64,000 bases of DNA from Earliella scabrosa (lineage: Eukaryota > Basidiomycota > Agaricomycetes > Polyporales > Polyporaceae). Position 1 is the first letter of the stretch. Every line of letters begins with the position of its first letter. The notes beneath the pieces are model-generated. The model searched no databases. It saw only the letters and a list, made by a program, of their open reading frames with translations, and was not told the origin of the DNA. The stretch spans positions 1,922,001-1,986,000 of the forward strand of contig JABYQQ010000006.1 in NCBI GenBank assembly GCA_022605405.1. Direction: 5' to 3'. This document shows positions 24,543 through 33,534 of the stretch, piece by piece. The position numbers were made by a program, and so were the translations under genes.

Positions 24543-25440
24543 TCAAGCAAACAACTCGTTCTCGAGGTCCGCGATGCGTGCGTGCAGCTGCCCAACTGCG
24601 ACCTCGTGCCCCTGCAGGATCCCGGCCAGCTCGGACTTGACGTGGTTGGAGTGATAGTGCAGATCGTCAAGGTCCGATGAATGCAAGGGCATGGGATGAG
24701 GCTGCCAGCACGATCTTAGGCGAACTGTATGGACTCGGTGTACGGCGGCACGCACCACAAACGCGCTAGGATGCGCCCACCATCCAGGCGCCCTGTTCTC
24801 TGGCGCGTAGTCAGACCCTGGCCCACAGTCGGACCAAGTCCACCACTTCGGATGGCTCCACACCAGATCCATGGAGGCTAGGTCTGGATCGTCCACCAGG
24901 TTGCCAATCTTCTCGAAGAACGGCGCGACGTCGAACGTCTGCACGTCGAATTTGAAGCTCCTGTCGTGTCGCCACTCAAGATGCCGGAGCAGGAGAACGA
25001 GAGCGCCGCATCGGCGGGTTTGAGGCTCTCCCAAAGCTTCGCTCGTGCAGCTATCGAGACCTGTAGCGGAAATAGCGGTCCACTGTCAATTGGAAGCTAA
25101 TGCGTTAGTCAAAGTGCAAGAGGGAGGGAGCGTAATACCGTACCAGCTCTCGTGCAATACCGTGCCCCCACCTCTGCCAGACTAAATCCGAAGGTTCCTT
25201 CGGGAGGGCTCTGAGTGCCTGCGCAATACGCCAGACACTCAGGAGGACCTCGAGCCGGGCTGACCATTGAACTTGTGGTAGCGGTTTGGCCGGGTGCTGC
25301 ACAAGAATGACCTGCTCGGGCGACCCAATAAGCGACATGGCAACGGTGGTGGGCTCTCTGGCACTGGACATGATAGAGGTGGGTTGTACAACTGACGCCT
25401 CGTGGCGACTCGGGCTCCTCCTTTTGGCATCGGACAACAT
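24543..25440 (-). CDS. Unknown protein, coiled-coil C-terminus
   Basis: Exons 25144-25440 and 24543-25082 (61-nt intron with a clear tgactaac branch site) encode 278 residues. I do not recognise the family. The N-terminus is basic and Ser-rich, the middle is Trp-rich (SHPKWWTWSDCG, PGWWAHPS), and the last 40 residues look like a coiled coil (QLHARIADLENELFA). The ATG lies only 17 bp from the end of the gypsy LTR, so the natural promoter and 5' UTR have been moved some 20 kb away. A different, longer start across the insertion site cannot be excluded. The consistent frame across the intron supports a real gene. Confidence 0.6.
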
Positions 25441-25457
25441 GGTAGTGACCTATCCAT

Positions 25458-26462
25458 TGATGGGTGTGCTCCGGCTCTGTGTGCGGAAAGAAACAACTAA
25501 ACCACACTAAGAAACCAAGAACTCGAGAAGGTGGTGCGAGGTAGGGGATCTGGTTCCCGGGTTCGCAGGACGCGGACGCGGAGTCGACTCTCGAAAGGCT
25601 CTTGCGAAGGATCGCAGAGACCGCGGGGGAAGACTATGGAAGAGAACTCGAAGAGGTGTGGCTAACTCAAGTTCTGCGGAGGGAACCCGCAGGACGGTGT
25701 CTCGAGATGGGAAGGACGCAAATCGCAGGCGCAAACGCAAGTCGCTGTCGCAGACGCAAACGCAGACGCAAACGCACGCGTATTCGCAGAGTCTCGATGG
25801 GTGGGGGATTCGATGATCCGGGGCTCCTGCCCTCGCACTACTCTAACTACACGGTCCTGCGACCGTCCGCAACTCCGGAACGCGACAACCGAAAAACTTC
25901 TCGTAGCAACCCTTCCACCGCCCGCACCGTCCGCCTGATCCTCTCCCAACTGCGCGTGCCTTCGCCACATCCCCGTCCCGTCACCCTCAAACGCGGTCTT
26001 CGATCGCAATCTCGCCTCTCGACGAATCAGCCTCGAGGCTACCGGACGGTGGCTGTGCCCTCGATCCTCGGCACGTCCCTCCGCACGATCGCGTCCTCGC
26101 GCTCCCAAGTCTCGTCCGTCGGTCGCGATAGCTCGCAAGCTCGTGAGTGGCCAGCTTCGCATGACTCGGCCGAATGCCGCGCTCGCGACCCCCGCGCGCG
26201 ATGTTCTTCCGCATCCTTGGCTCGCGGAACGTGCGTCCGAGGCTGCCTCGTCCCTCGCGTTGCGGAGCTCCGACCGGACCGTCGGGGAAATGAAGGGGTC
26301 TCGAAGTCGCGCGTGTTTTCGTGTGGTAGGGCCGCGCGCAGTCGGAAGGCTGGTGGGGCGCGGCTGCCGTCCGCGGGAAGGTCGCGCGAAGGGTTCGCGC
26401 GAAGGCGCGTCGCAGAGCGCGGGTCGACGAAATCGGGGCATGGCCGGTGCAGGTGCACAACA
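25458..26462 (-). repeat. Gypsy 3' LTR (1005 bp)
   Basis: Same length as the copy at 44245-45249 and the same frames on both strands; both run TG...CA. As the element reads on the minus strand, this is the 3' LTR. Its outer end abuts CCAT and the unknown gene at 24543-25440, which lies in the same orientation and could be reached by LTR-initiated transcripts. Confidence 0.93.
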
Positions 26463-26472
26463 TCTCCCCCCC
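26463..26472 (-). promoter_or_regulatory. Gypsy polypurine tract
   Basis: On the minus strand GGGGGGGAGA lies directly before the 3' LTR, the position and composition expected of the primer for plus-strand cDNA synthesis. Confidence 0.85.
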
Positions 26473-26514
26473 GCTAATATCGGGACTGTCCCCAGTCCCT
26501 CGAAGACGGACGGG

Positions 26515-26522
26515 GATAAAAG
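26515..26522 (+). promoter_or_regulatory. TATA-like element of first antisense gene
   Basis: gataaaag lies 36-43 bp before the ATG at 26558, within the 95 bp between LTR and gene. The promoter therefore belongs to the element or overlaps the LTR. Assigned by sequence only. Confidence 0.45.
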
Positions 26523-26557
26523 GGGGGAACGCGCAGAAAGGGTTTCCGCACCTAACC

Positions 26558-27144
26558 ATGTCTTCGCCGCTTCCTCCGGACCTTCGCGAACGCGCCATCT
26601 CCGTCGCGATCCAAGCTCTCGAGCGAGCCGTCTTCGACCTCGAAACGCTCGCAGACGCCAACACCGAGTCGGACGCGGGTCACATCGCGGACATGTACAT
26701 CGGGATCATCCAGCTCCTGGTATGTCCTGTCTGTATTCCGTCTCGCGTGCGCTAACCCCGCACTCGTAGCGTCCGCTCATAGTCTTCAACTCCTCGCTTA
26801 ACGCGGCGGCGCAATACGTGACTCGCACGCGCGACGCGCTTGAACGCGGTTGGCCCGACTTTGGGACGCGCTTCGCGAACGAGTTCTCGGACCAGGTTGT
26901 CGGGGTCCGCCGCAGCGCGCGTCTCGACAGCTTGATGACCGAGGTTGCCGCCGTCCGCGTTCGACTCCGCGAAGTTCGCCTCATCCGCCAGACCCTAGCC
27001 CGCGCCAACCAACACGACGTCCACTTCCTCATCCGCCTCGACGACGTCATCCTGGCCTTGGACCGCGAACAGACGGGGCTCGACTTCGAAATAGCGGCGT
27101 TGCGCGACCAGAACAGGCGGGCGCTCCTTGCCGCGGACTGCTGA
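26558..27144 (+). CDS. Antisense accessory gene A1 of the gypsy element
   Basis: Exons 26558-26719 and 26770-27144, with a clean 50-nt GT-AG intron, encode 178 residues. No family recognised. The protein is predicted almost wholly helical, with two Arg/Leu-rich heptad-like stretches (VRVRLREVRLIRQTLAR; LDDVILALDREQTGLDFEIA). It runs opposite to gag-pol and starts 96 bp inside the 3' LTR. Its intron would be read backwards in the genomic RNA of the element and so kept during retrotransposition. Layout and intron position resemble gene A2, suggesting an old duplication. Confidence 0.72.
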
Positions 27145-27322
27145 GGGATGTTCGCGATGGGCGGCCGCGGCATAGGGGTCGCGGGGAACGGTCCATAGAG
27201 GGAATAGGGTAGATCGCGATTGTCGTTGATACGGAAATTCTGTAGCCCTTGAGACGCCACCAGTGTCGAGGGATTTAAGTCGTCGAGCGTCGCAAAGACG
27301 TCCCGCAACATCCTCTCGCACC

Positions 27323-27967
27323 ATGCCTTCGCTGGGTTCCCAGATGGTTGAGCGCGCGATCTCGTACCGCGAAATGATCTCGCGGTTCTACCCTCTCGTC
27401 CGCCTTCGCACCGAGCACCTGCTTGACGCCATAGACACCCAAGTTGCCCGCGGCCCCGGTCCGGGTCCCGTTGGTGCCGGCACCGCTCTAGACTTCGCCC
27501 TTCTCGTCGACCAGCTTGCGGAGTGTTACGTGAGCGCTGCTTCCATTTATGATCGCCGGCGCCGCTTAATGAAATTGCAGATCATCCTCACCGCGCTCCT
27601 CGAGGGCGACGGCGAATTCCACTCCGGCGTCAAGGATCGACTCCGCCTCGCGTTCGCGTCGGTCGAGGGCGGCCCCACGCTCGTCGAGCAGTTCAACAAG
27701 ACCGTCGACGCCGCGCGCCCCGGTATCCGCTTGAGGTACCTCGAGGCGTATCGCGCTGTCTTCGCATACGAGCAGGCCACCGTCGCTTCCATTCAACAGA
27801 TCGCCGCGCGCCAGCTGTCGCACGTCGCCGGAGAAGCCCGCGCGCGCGTCAAATTGCTGCAGGACGACATCCACCGAATTGACCAGGAGACTGCCCGACT
27901 TGGAGGCGCAGTCCCTCAGCGCAGGTCCCTGATTGACCGCCTCGACACTGGTTCTGAGGAGTTCTGA
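27323..27967 (+). CDS. Antisense accessory gene A2 of the gypsy element
   Basis: An open frame of 214 codons from an ATG in good context (cacc before ATG). A stretch at 27530-27580 (gtgagc...ttgcag with a ttaatg branch-like site) is a likely 51-nt intron that happens to be in frame; spliced, the protein is 197 residues. No family recognised. Helical, with a C-terminal coiled-coil-like segment (RVKLLQDDIHRIDQETARL). Like A1 it opens with an ERAIS motif, has the probable intron at a similar place, and ends with a DD..I/L-D-x-E helix, so the two may be paralogues. Confidence 0.68.
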   Translation: MPSLGSQMVERAISYREMISRFYPLVRLRTEHLLDAIDTQVARGPGPGPVGAGTALDFALLVDQLAECYVSAASIYDRRRRLMKLQIILTALLEGDGEFHSGVKDRLRLAFASVEGGPTLVEQFNKTVDAARPGIRLRYLEAYRAVFAYEQATVASIQQIAARQLSHVAGEARARVKLLQDDIHRIDQETARLGGAVPQRRSLIDRLDTGSEEF

Positions 27968-28200
27968 GGAGGAAGGGGCGGCGATGTAGCGTAGAAGCCC
28001 GCGACCCTGTACTTCGCCGCTCGTCGAGTTGAAATTGTAGTGCGCGCGCGCAGCTCTTGTCCGCCGCGTCCGAGTTCATAACGCGTGCCTTCCGTCCGGT
28101 TCGCCCTTCAGCCCCTCTTCTCGTTCCGCCTTCCGCCCCTCGCCCAACTCGTCCCTCGTCTTCTTCGTCTCAGCCCATCCCGCACACCCGCCTCGCCACC

Positions 28201-30231
28201 ATGTCCTCGCCTCCGCCTCCCGAGTCCTCCAACACCATGGACACCCGCGCCGACGATCCCGCGACCGACGCCGCCAAAGTTGAGCTCCAGTCCAACGACG
28301 AAGACCTGCGCGTCGGCACTCCGTACGCGCCCGACGAGCTGCAAGAGCTCCTCCGCCTGTACACGCCCGAGGAGCTCCAGTCTGGCGGCGAGGAGGCCGC
28401 GAAAGACTTCGCGCGCCGTTTTGTCCACATCGCCGTAAGTCCCGCGCCCCTTCGCGACTCCTGTCCGCAGCCACTAACCGCTTCGCAGTACTCGCTCGAG
28501 GACCCGTTCCAGTCGGACGACCTCTTCCCGGAGTTTTGGGAGCGGTTCGCTCCGCACGCCTCCCCTCGCTTGCAGGAGGTCGTCCTCCTCGTCTTCTCGG
28601 TTCGCACTCGCGAGGCTCGGAGTGCCTCGCTCGAGGTGGAGCTCGCGGACTTGGAGACCAGCCGCCCGGACCACACGACCACGCCGCGCCAGGAGAAGGT
28701 GGTGAAGGCCCGCATATTGGTGACCGACTGGGAGCGTAAGTCCTCGCGCGCCCCTCCTCTCTTGTCTTCTTCAGCTAACCGTCCCTCTTTTTGTCCCCCA
28801 GTCAAGCGCATCCGGGAGATCAAAGACTTCCGCCTGCTCAGGTCGGAGCCCATTCCCCTCCCGGTCGGCCTTGCCATCCTCGCCGGCGGCCTCTCTCGCC
28901 ACTACCCTCGCCGCTCGACCGCGGAGCCGCCTAGCGCGCCCGTGACTCCCGGAGCGCCCTCGCGTGCACTGCTCCCTCCCGCGACGATCTCGACTCCGGT
29001 GCGCATCAAGAAGGAGAAGCCCGATCCCGTGCCGGCTAAGGGCAAGCGCCGCGCGGTCTCGCAAGATGTCTCCGCGGACGAGGCTGATGCGGCCGCTGAC
29101 TCCGATGTCGTCGAGGTGAGCGAGGTCGTCCGTCCCCCGCCTGCCCACGGCACGCGCGCGCAACGCAAGGAGAAGATCGCCGCGCGGCCCGAGTCCGTCC
29201 GCAAGAGGGCCAAGGTCGTTGAGGTCTTGGAGTCCGAAGAGGAGGAGCTCGCGACCGCCGCAAAGCCCGATGACGCCGCAGACGACCCGCCCGCCTCCAC
29301 TACGCCCGCCGCCCCCGTCGCCATCCTTCCCAACTCGAAGTACGCGCTCGAGTTCTTCGAGCCCTGCGACGAGTGCAAGACGCGCAAGTTCCCCATCTGC
29401 GTCCGTACGCACGACGAGCGCGGCCTCTCCTGCGACTTCTGCGGGCACCGCTCGCGGAACATGCAGTGCACCCGCCGCGGCCTGAACTCGTACGGCGAGT
29501 TGAAGACCAAGAGTAGGTCGACCTCCGTCGCGCTTCGTCGGTTCTACGCTGACTCGTCCCTTGTCGCAGAGAAGGGCGGTCGGCTTCTCGCGCAGTACAA
29601 CGGCATCGGTTTCGTCTTCCGATCCTTCAAGACTCAGCTGCCCGAGTACCGCGTGCAAGCTGTCCAGGCCGTCCGCGCGTTCGAGAACGACCCGCCCAAG
29701 ATTCGCGTCGCGCGCCCGAAGGAGCTGGCCGCGCGCGCTGGGCCTCCCGCTCCCACCGTCTACCCCATCATCGACCAGAACGGGTTCCTCCTTGAGGCCT
29801 ACGATGGCGCCGCGCCCGAGAAGTCCGCGAAGGGCCCGCCGCTCCCGGAGTGCTACCCGCCGGAGAAGACCCCCGAGCCGACGCCTGCGCCCGCGAAGAA
29901 GAAGAAGGCCAAGACGTCGTCGGAGGGCGCGTCGGCTTCGGCTTCGAAGTCGTCTCGCGAGGTCGCCCCGCCTGCGGACCTAAGCCCGGCCGTGTCGAAG
30001 AAGGTCGCCGCGTGCCGCAAGCGCGCGAACGTTTTGCTCGGCGAGATCGTCGAGCACGTCGAGGAACTCATTGCCGTCCGCGACCAGGAGGAGGAGTACA
30101 CCGGCCAGGACTTCGGTGAGGCCGACCTGGACGATTCGGTTCGCGTTCCCGACCTGCTGACCTTCGCGGAGGTCGTCGACTCTCGCGAGTCCGACGCGCG
30201 GGTGTGGACCGTGCTCTGCAAGAACCAGTAG
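28201..30231 (+). CDS. Antisense accessory gene A3, putative zinc-binding
   Basis: Exons 28201-28434, 28489-28735, 28802-29512 and 29570-30231 encode 617 residues. All three introns (54, 66, 57 nt) happen to be in-frame lengths without stops. Regions in order: acidic N-terminus with DELQELLRLYTPEELQ; a predicted helical domain (FPEFWERFAPHASPRLQEVV); a disordered Lys/Pro/Ser linker with nuclear-localisation-like runs (RKRAKVVEVL); a Cys-rich motif (CDECKTRKFPICV then CDFCGHRSRNMQC) that could bind zinc; a Lys-rich linker (AKKKKAKTSS); a helical end. No known family recognised. The basic linkers and Cys motif suggest a nuclear nucleic-acid binder, by inference only. Confidence 0.75.
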   Translation: MSSPPPPESSNTMDTRADDPATDAAKVELQSNDEDLRVGTPYAPDELQELLRLYTPEELQSGGEEAAKDFARRFVHIAVSPAPLRDSCPQPLTASQYSLEDPFQSDDLFPEFWERFAPHASPRLQEVVLLVFSVRTREARSASLEVELADLETSRPDHTTTPRQEKVVKARILVTDWERKSSRAPPLLSSSANRPSFCPPVKRIREIKDFRLLRSEPIPLPVGLAILAGGLSRHYPRRSTAEPPSAPVTPGAPSRALLPPATISTPVRIKKEKPDPVPAKGKRRAVSQDVSADEADAAADSDVVEVSEVVRPPPAHGTRAQRKEKIAARPESVRKRAKVVEVLESEEEELATAAKPDDAADDPPASTTPAAPVAILPNSKYALEFFEPCDECKTRKFPICVRTHDERGLSCDFCGHRSRNMQCTRRGLNSYGELKTKSRSTSVALRRFYADSSLVAEKGGRLLAQYNGIGFVFRSFKTQLPEYRVQAVQAVRAFENDPPKIRVARPKELAARAGPPAPTVYPIIDQNGFLLEAYDGAAPEKSAKGPPLPECYPPEKTPEPTPAPAKKKKAKTSSEGASASASKSSREVAPPADLSPAVSKKVAACRKRANVLLGEIVEHVEELIAVRDQEEEYTGQDFGEADLDDSVRVPDLLTFAEVVDSRESDARVWTVLCKNQ

Positions 30232-30902
30232 GGGCCTCGCACTCTCGTCGCGGGGCGCGCCTCAGTCGTGCCGCTATCGCAGCTCCGCTGTTGGCGCGCA
30301 CATTCCGCGATCCTGGAGCTCGTGAATGCTGAGGCCGGTCCTCGCAGTCGCGCTTCGCGGGTCGTGGTCGCAGGCCGCTCCGCCGTGGTTCCCGGGCTTC
30401 CCTTTCTCGTCGTCTTCGTCCTCGCGCTCGCCCGTCTCGCTCTCCCTTCGCATCCCGCTCTCGCCATCGCTCTCGCCCATCCCCCGCATCGCATCGCATC
30501 CCAGTCCCGTCCCGTCTCGAACTCGTGTCCCGTCGTCAAGTATCGTAAAAATGTATCGTAAAAGTAGTCGTAAGCTTCGTTTTGTGGCTGTTGTTTTGTA
30601 GTTTTTGTTTTCGTCGTTTGCTTTCTTGTTTTATCAATAAACTGTGTGATAGAAAGAGTGTGTGATTGACTTAAGTAAAAGTGTGACTGGTCTTCGAAGT
30701 AGTAAGTAAAGGAATGTCCCGCAGGGAAGTCCCGCGGGACGGTTCTGCGGAAAGAGTTCGCGAAATGGGTATATAGTAAGGAAAGTGTGTCGCAAAACAA
30801 GGCCGCGATAGGCGTTCGCGGGCTGTCGAAAGTCAGAGTTCGGAAATCGAAAAGAGCAAGTGATCGCAGGATAACCGTGTCCGAGTCATGTATCGTACCT
30901 CC
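30232..30902 (+). other. Non-coding stretch after gene A3
   Basis: Probable 3' UTR of A3, becoming AT-rich after 30540, with a polyadenylation signal. In the element's own sense this separates pol from the antisense module. No further gene seen. Confidence 0.5.
30636..30641 (+). terminator. Polyadenylation signal of gene A3
   Basis: AATAAA in a T-rich context about 400 bp after the A3 stop codon. Confidence 0.5.
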
Positions 30903-30916
30903 TCCCCCCCGCTAAT
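30903..30916 (-). repeat. Second polypurine-tract copy
   Basis: The 14 bases tcccccccgctaat occur here and at 26465-26478, next to the 3' LTR. The copy lies about 45 bp beyond the pol stop codon and marks the inner edge of the antisense module. It may work as a second plus-strand primer site or mark where the module was added. Confidence 0.7.
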
Positions 30917-30962
30917 GTTGTCGACGTCCTCGTCGACGTCCCATCTTCGCGCACAAGAGCGC

Positions 30963-32945
30963 CTAATCTTCTTCGGCCTCCTCGGGCTCTCCCAGCCCTT
31001 CGTCCTCAAACGTCTCCTCGCTCTCCTCCATCTCGCGGATTCGTCTCGCGTCGACATCTAAGTCCTCCATCCTAAAAGGTATGGGGCTCTTCCTCGCGAG
31101 ATACGGGATCAGTCGGAACGCGGCGATAGGGCGATCGTGCACGGCGCCGTCGAGTTCCGCGACGATGTAAGCGCCGCCCCGGTTGCGCGAGATGACCACC
31201 AGCGGACCCAAGTACCGCGCGCGCATTTTGCGGTTCAACGACTTCTCGATCGCAGTATTCCGCATGAGGACCAGACGACCGGGCTTGAAGTCGAAAGCCT
31301 TTGTCGTATGCGCGTGGTGTTCCTCGTACAGTTCCGCGGCGCGAACTCGGCTCGCGTAGACCTTCGAGCGCAGTCGCGACATTTGCTCGGGGCGCTTCTG
31401 CAGGGCGATCGCGCGCTGGGTGATGAGCTCGGTGGTCGAGATCATTTTGTTAGCCGTCGGCAAGAGGTAGGTTGCTTCCGCGATGTCGAGGGGCATGATC
31501 GGGTGCGTGCCTGTGACTGCATAGTATGGCGAGCAGCCCATTCAGCGTCGAACAGTGATCCGGTCCGCCCAGAGGACAGAGTAGACTCGCGAGACCCACT
31601 GACTCGGGTCTCCCTCGCAGGCCTTGTAGAGTGCGTCGCGTACGTGGAAGTGCGGGCGCTCGACGATTCCGTTCGCCTGCGAGTTGTAGCCTGAGATCCG
31701 AATGTGGTAGACGTGGTAGGTCTTCGCGATGTACTCGAGCGCGGCGACAAAGGGCGTCCCGTTGTCCGAGATGATCTCGCAGACGGCGCCCCAGCGACAA
31801 AGCAAGTCCTGGTAGATCCAGTCGCCGATCGCCTTCGCGGTCTGCGCCGTGCTCGCGCGTCCTTCACAGTAGGTCGTCATCGCGCAGCGCGCGTGGAAGA
31901 AGTATCGGTACCGCCCCGGCATCTCCATGCAGTCGACGTGCACACGCATCATCGGGGGCGCGGGGATGGGGACCGTTGGGGGAATACGAACTTTGGTGGT
32001 CTGTCGCACTTGGCACTGATGGCACGACCGCACGTACCACGCGATGTCCGCCTTCATCTCGGGCCACCAGAAGCGGTCCGCGAGGAAAGAGGTTGTCGCG
32101 GCAATCCCGCGGTGTCCGACATAGTCGTGCATCTCGACGAGCGCTTGAGGTCGCTTCTCCGCCTCGAGGACGCGACGATGGTGCCCATCGCGTCCTACTT
32201 TCCACAGGCGGTCGTCGCGGAGGAAAAACTGGGAAGCGTACTTCGCGAACTTATCTGCCTCGCGTGATTCCATCGCGGGTCGTTCGCCAGTCGCGAGCCA
32301 GTGTTTGACTTCTTCGATTCTGAAGTCGAAGTCGCGCGCGATCGCGGTTCGCGGAAAGTCGCTGTACGGCGGCGGCGCGATCACAGGGAGCTTCGCGGCG
32401 GTTCCGCTCGTCTGCTGCATGAGAGTCTCGACCTCGTCGATGCTTCGCGGGACTGAGAAGTCGATCGCAGCGTCCCCGAGTCGCGGAGGAGGGTTTATAA
32501 GGTGCATGAAGCCGTACATATTGTCGACCCAGTCCTCGAACTCCTCCCCGTCGTCCTCGTCGGGCTTGTCGTCTGGCTGCGCGGGTCGTCTGCTGAGTCC
32601 GTCCGGGGTATGGCGCTTTCCCGGAACGTGCACGAGGTCGAAGTGGAACATCTTGATCGCGATGATCCAGCGATTCATCACCGCAGATGGCGCGACGTCA
32701 GGGTTCGCGAGCATGTCCTTAATCGCGGTCGCGTCCGTCTCGACGACGAGCTTGCGCACGCCTACCAAATGGAAGCGGAGCGCGCGAAGCGCGCGGAAAA
32801 GACCGTAGAGTTCGAGTTTCGGCTGCGAGAACCTCGCTTCGCGATCGTTCAGGGTGATGGAACAGAACCTGCTGTAGTAGCGCTTCCTCGGGTCCTCTTG
32901 GTCCTCTTGACATAAGTGGAAGCCGACCGCGATCTTAGACGTATC
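30963..32945 (-). pseudogene. Gypsy pol, second part: RNase H and integrase
   Basis: Continuation of pol beyond the copia insertion. It begins inside RNase H (KLELYGLFRALRALRFHL; ETDATAIKDMLANPD; VPGKRHTPDGLSRR). The integrase has a His/Cys zinc domain (HDYVGHRGIAAT ... CHQCQVRQ), core residues in VDCMEMPGR, IISDNGTPF and IVERPHF, and a C-terminal LGPLVVISRNRGGAYIV segment. An in-frame TGA at 31542-31544 sits between RITVRR and MGCSPYYAV, where an Arg codon (CGA) would be expected. The frame then continues open to an acidic end at 30963. The 5-bp GTATC at 32941-32945 is the target duplication of the copia element. Confidence 0.88.
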
Positions 32946-33523
32946 TGATGAACTTCAGACCTGGAAGGCTGGGAGCCGACTGTAAGTCGAACAGAGAGAG
33001 ATCTTCAGTCAGTGAGCGAACGACTATATTGCATAGATAAGTACCTGTAAGTCGAACAGAGAGAGACTACAAGTACTTAGTCAGTAAGTAAGTAGAAGGC
33101 ATATGTATGTATGAGACTTACTCTTCAGTCAGTGAGCGAACGACTGAAGAGCAGAGGCGAAATGTGAGCTGCTTATATAGACGTAGGGAAGGTAGCTGAG
33201 TAAGCGTAGAAAGCAGTCACATGTTAGCCACAAGACGATGAGTAAGAGGCATACGAGGCTATGGTGCGAGGATGAGTCAGTATGACGCGAGGATGAGCAC
33301 CAAGTCTGAGTCAGACATAAGGTCTGGAACTATCCGGAACATCGTAGAACGCACTGGTACGTAGAGGTAAAGTCCGGAAAGAAAGAACTATCGTACAGAT
33401 GCAGAGTTATCTATATAGTAATGAAGAAGCATAGCCCATGCTGTGCGTCATGTGAACGCATAGCCACAAGTCCATATGGGGACATATCGGTCCGGATGCT
33501 GCCGGATAACCCTAAGTTCAACA
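32946..33523 (-). repeat. Copia 3' LTR (578 bp)
   Basis: Contains two internal direct repeats: ctgtaagtcgaacagagag at 32980 and 33045, and tcttcagtcagtgagcgaac at 33002 and 33122. The same repeats occur in the other LTR. Confidence 0.93.
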
Positions 33524-33534
33524 CTCCCACTCGT

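Noticed and set aside
25602..26769. Long open frames on both strands within the gypsy LTR (repeated at 44389-45375)
   Set aside because: They occur in both LTR copies, overlap on several frames, are Arg/Ser/Pro-rich and show no start or splice logic; they are by-products of GC-rich LTR sequence.
28076..29658. Minus-strand frames overlapping accessory gene A3, in the sense of the gypsy element
   Set aside because: Composition is shadow-like and none carries a motif; the plus strand has consistent introns, start and polyadenylation signal.
32984..33180. Possible CRISPR-like array from repeated blocks in the copia LTR
   Set aside because: Only two copies of each block, eukaryotic context, and both occur as parts of an LTR.
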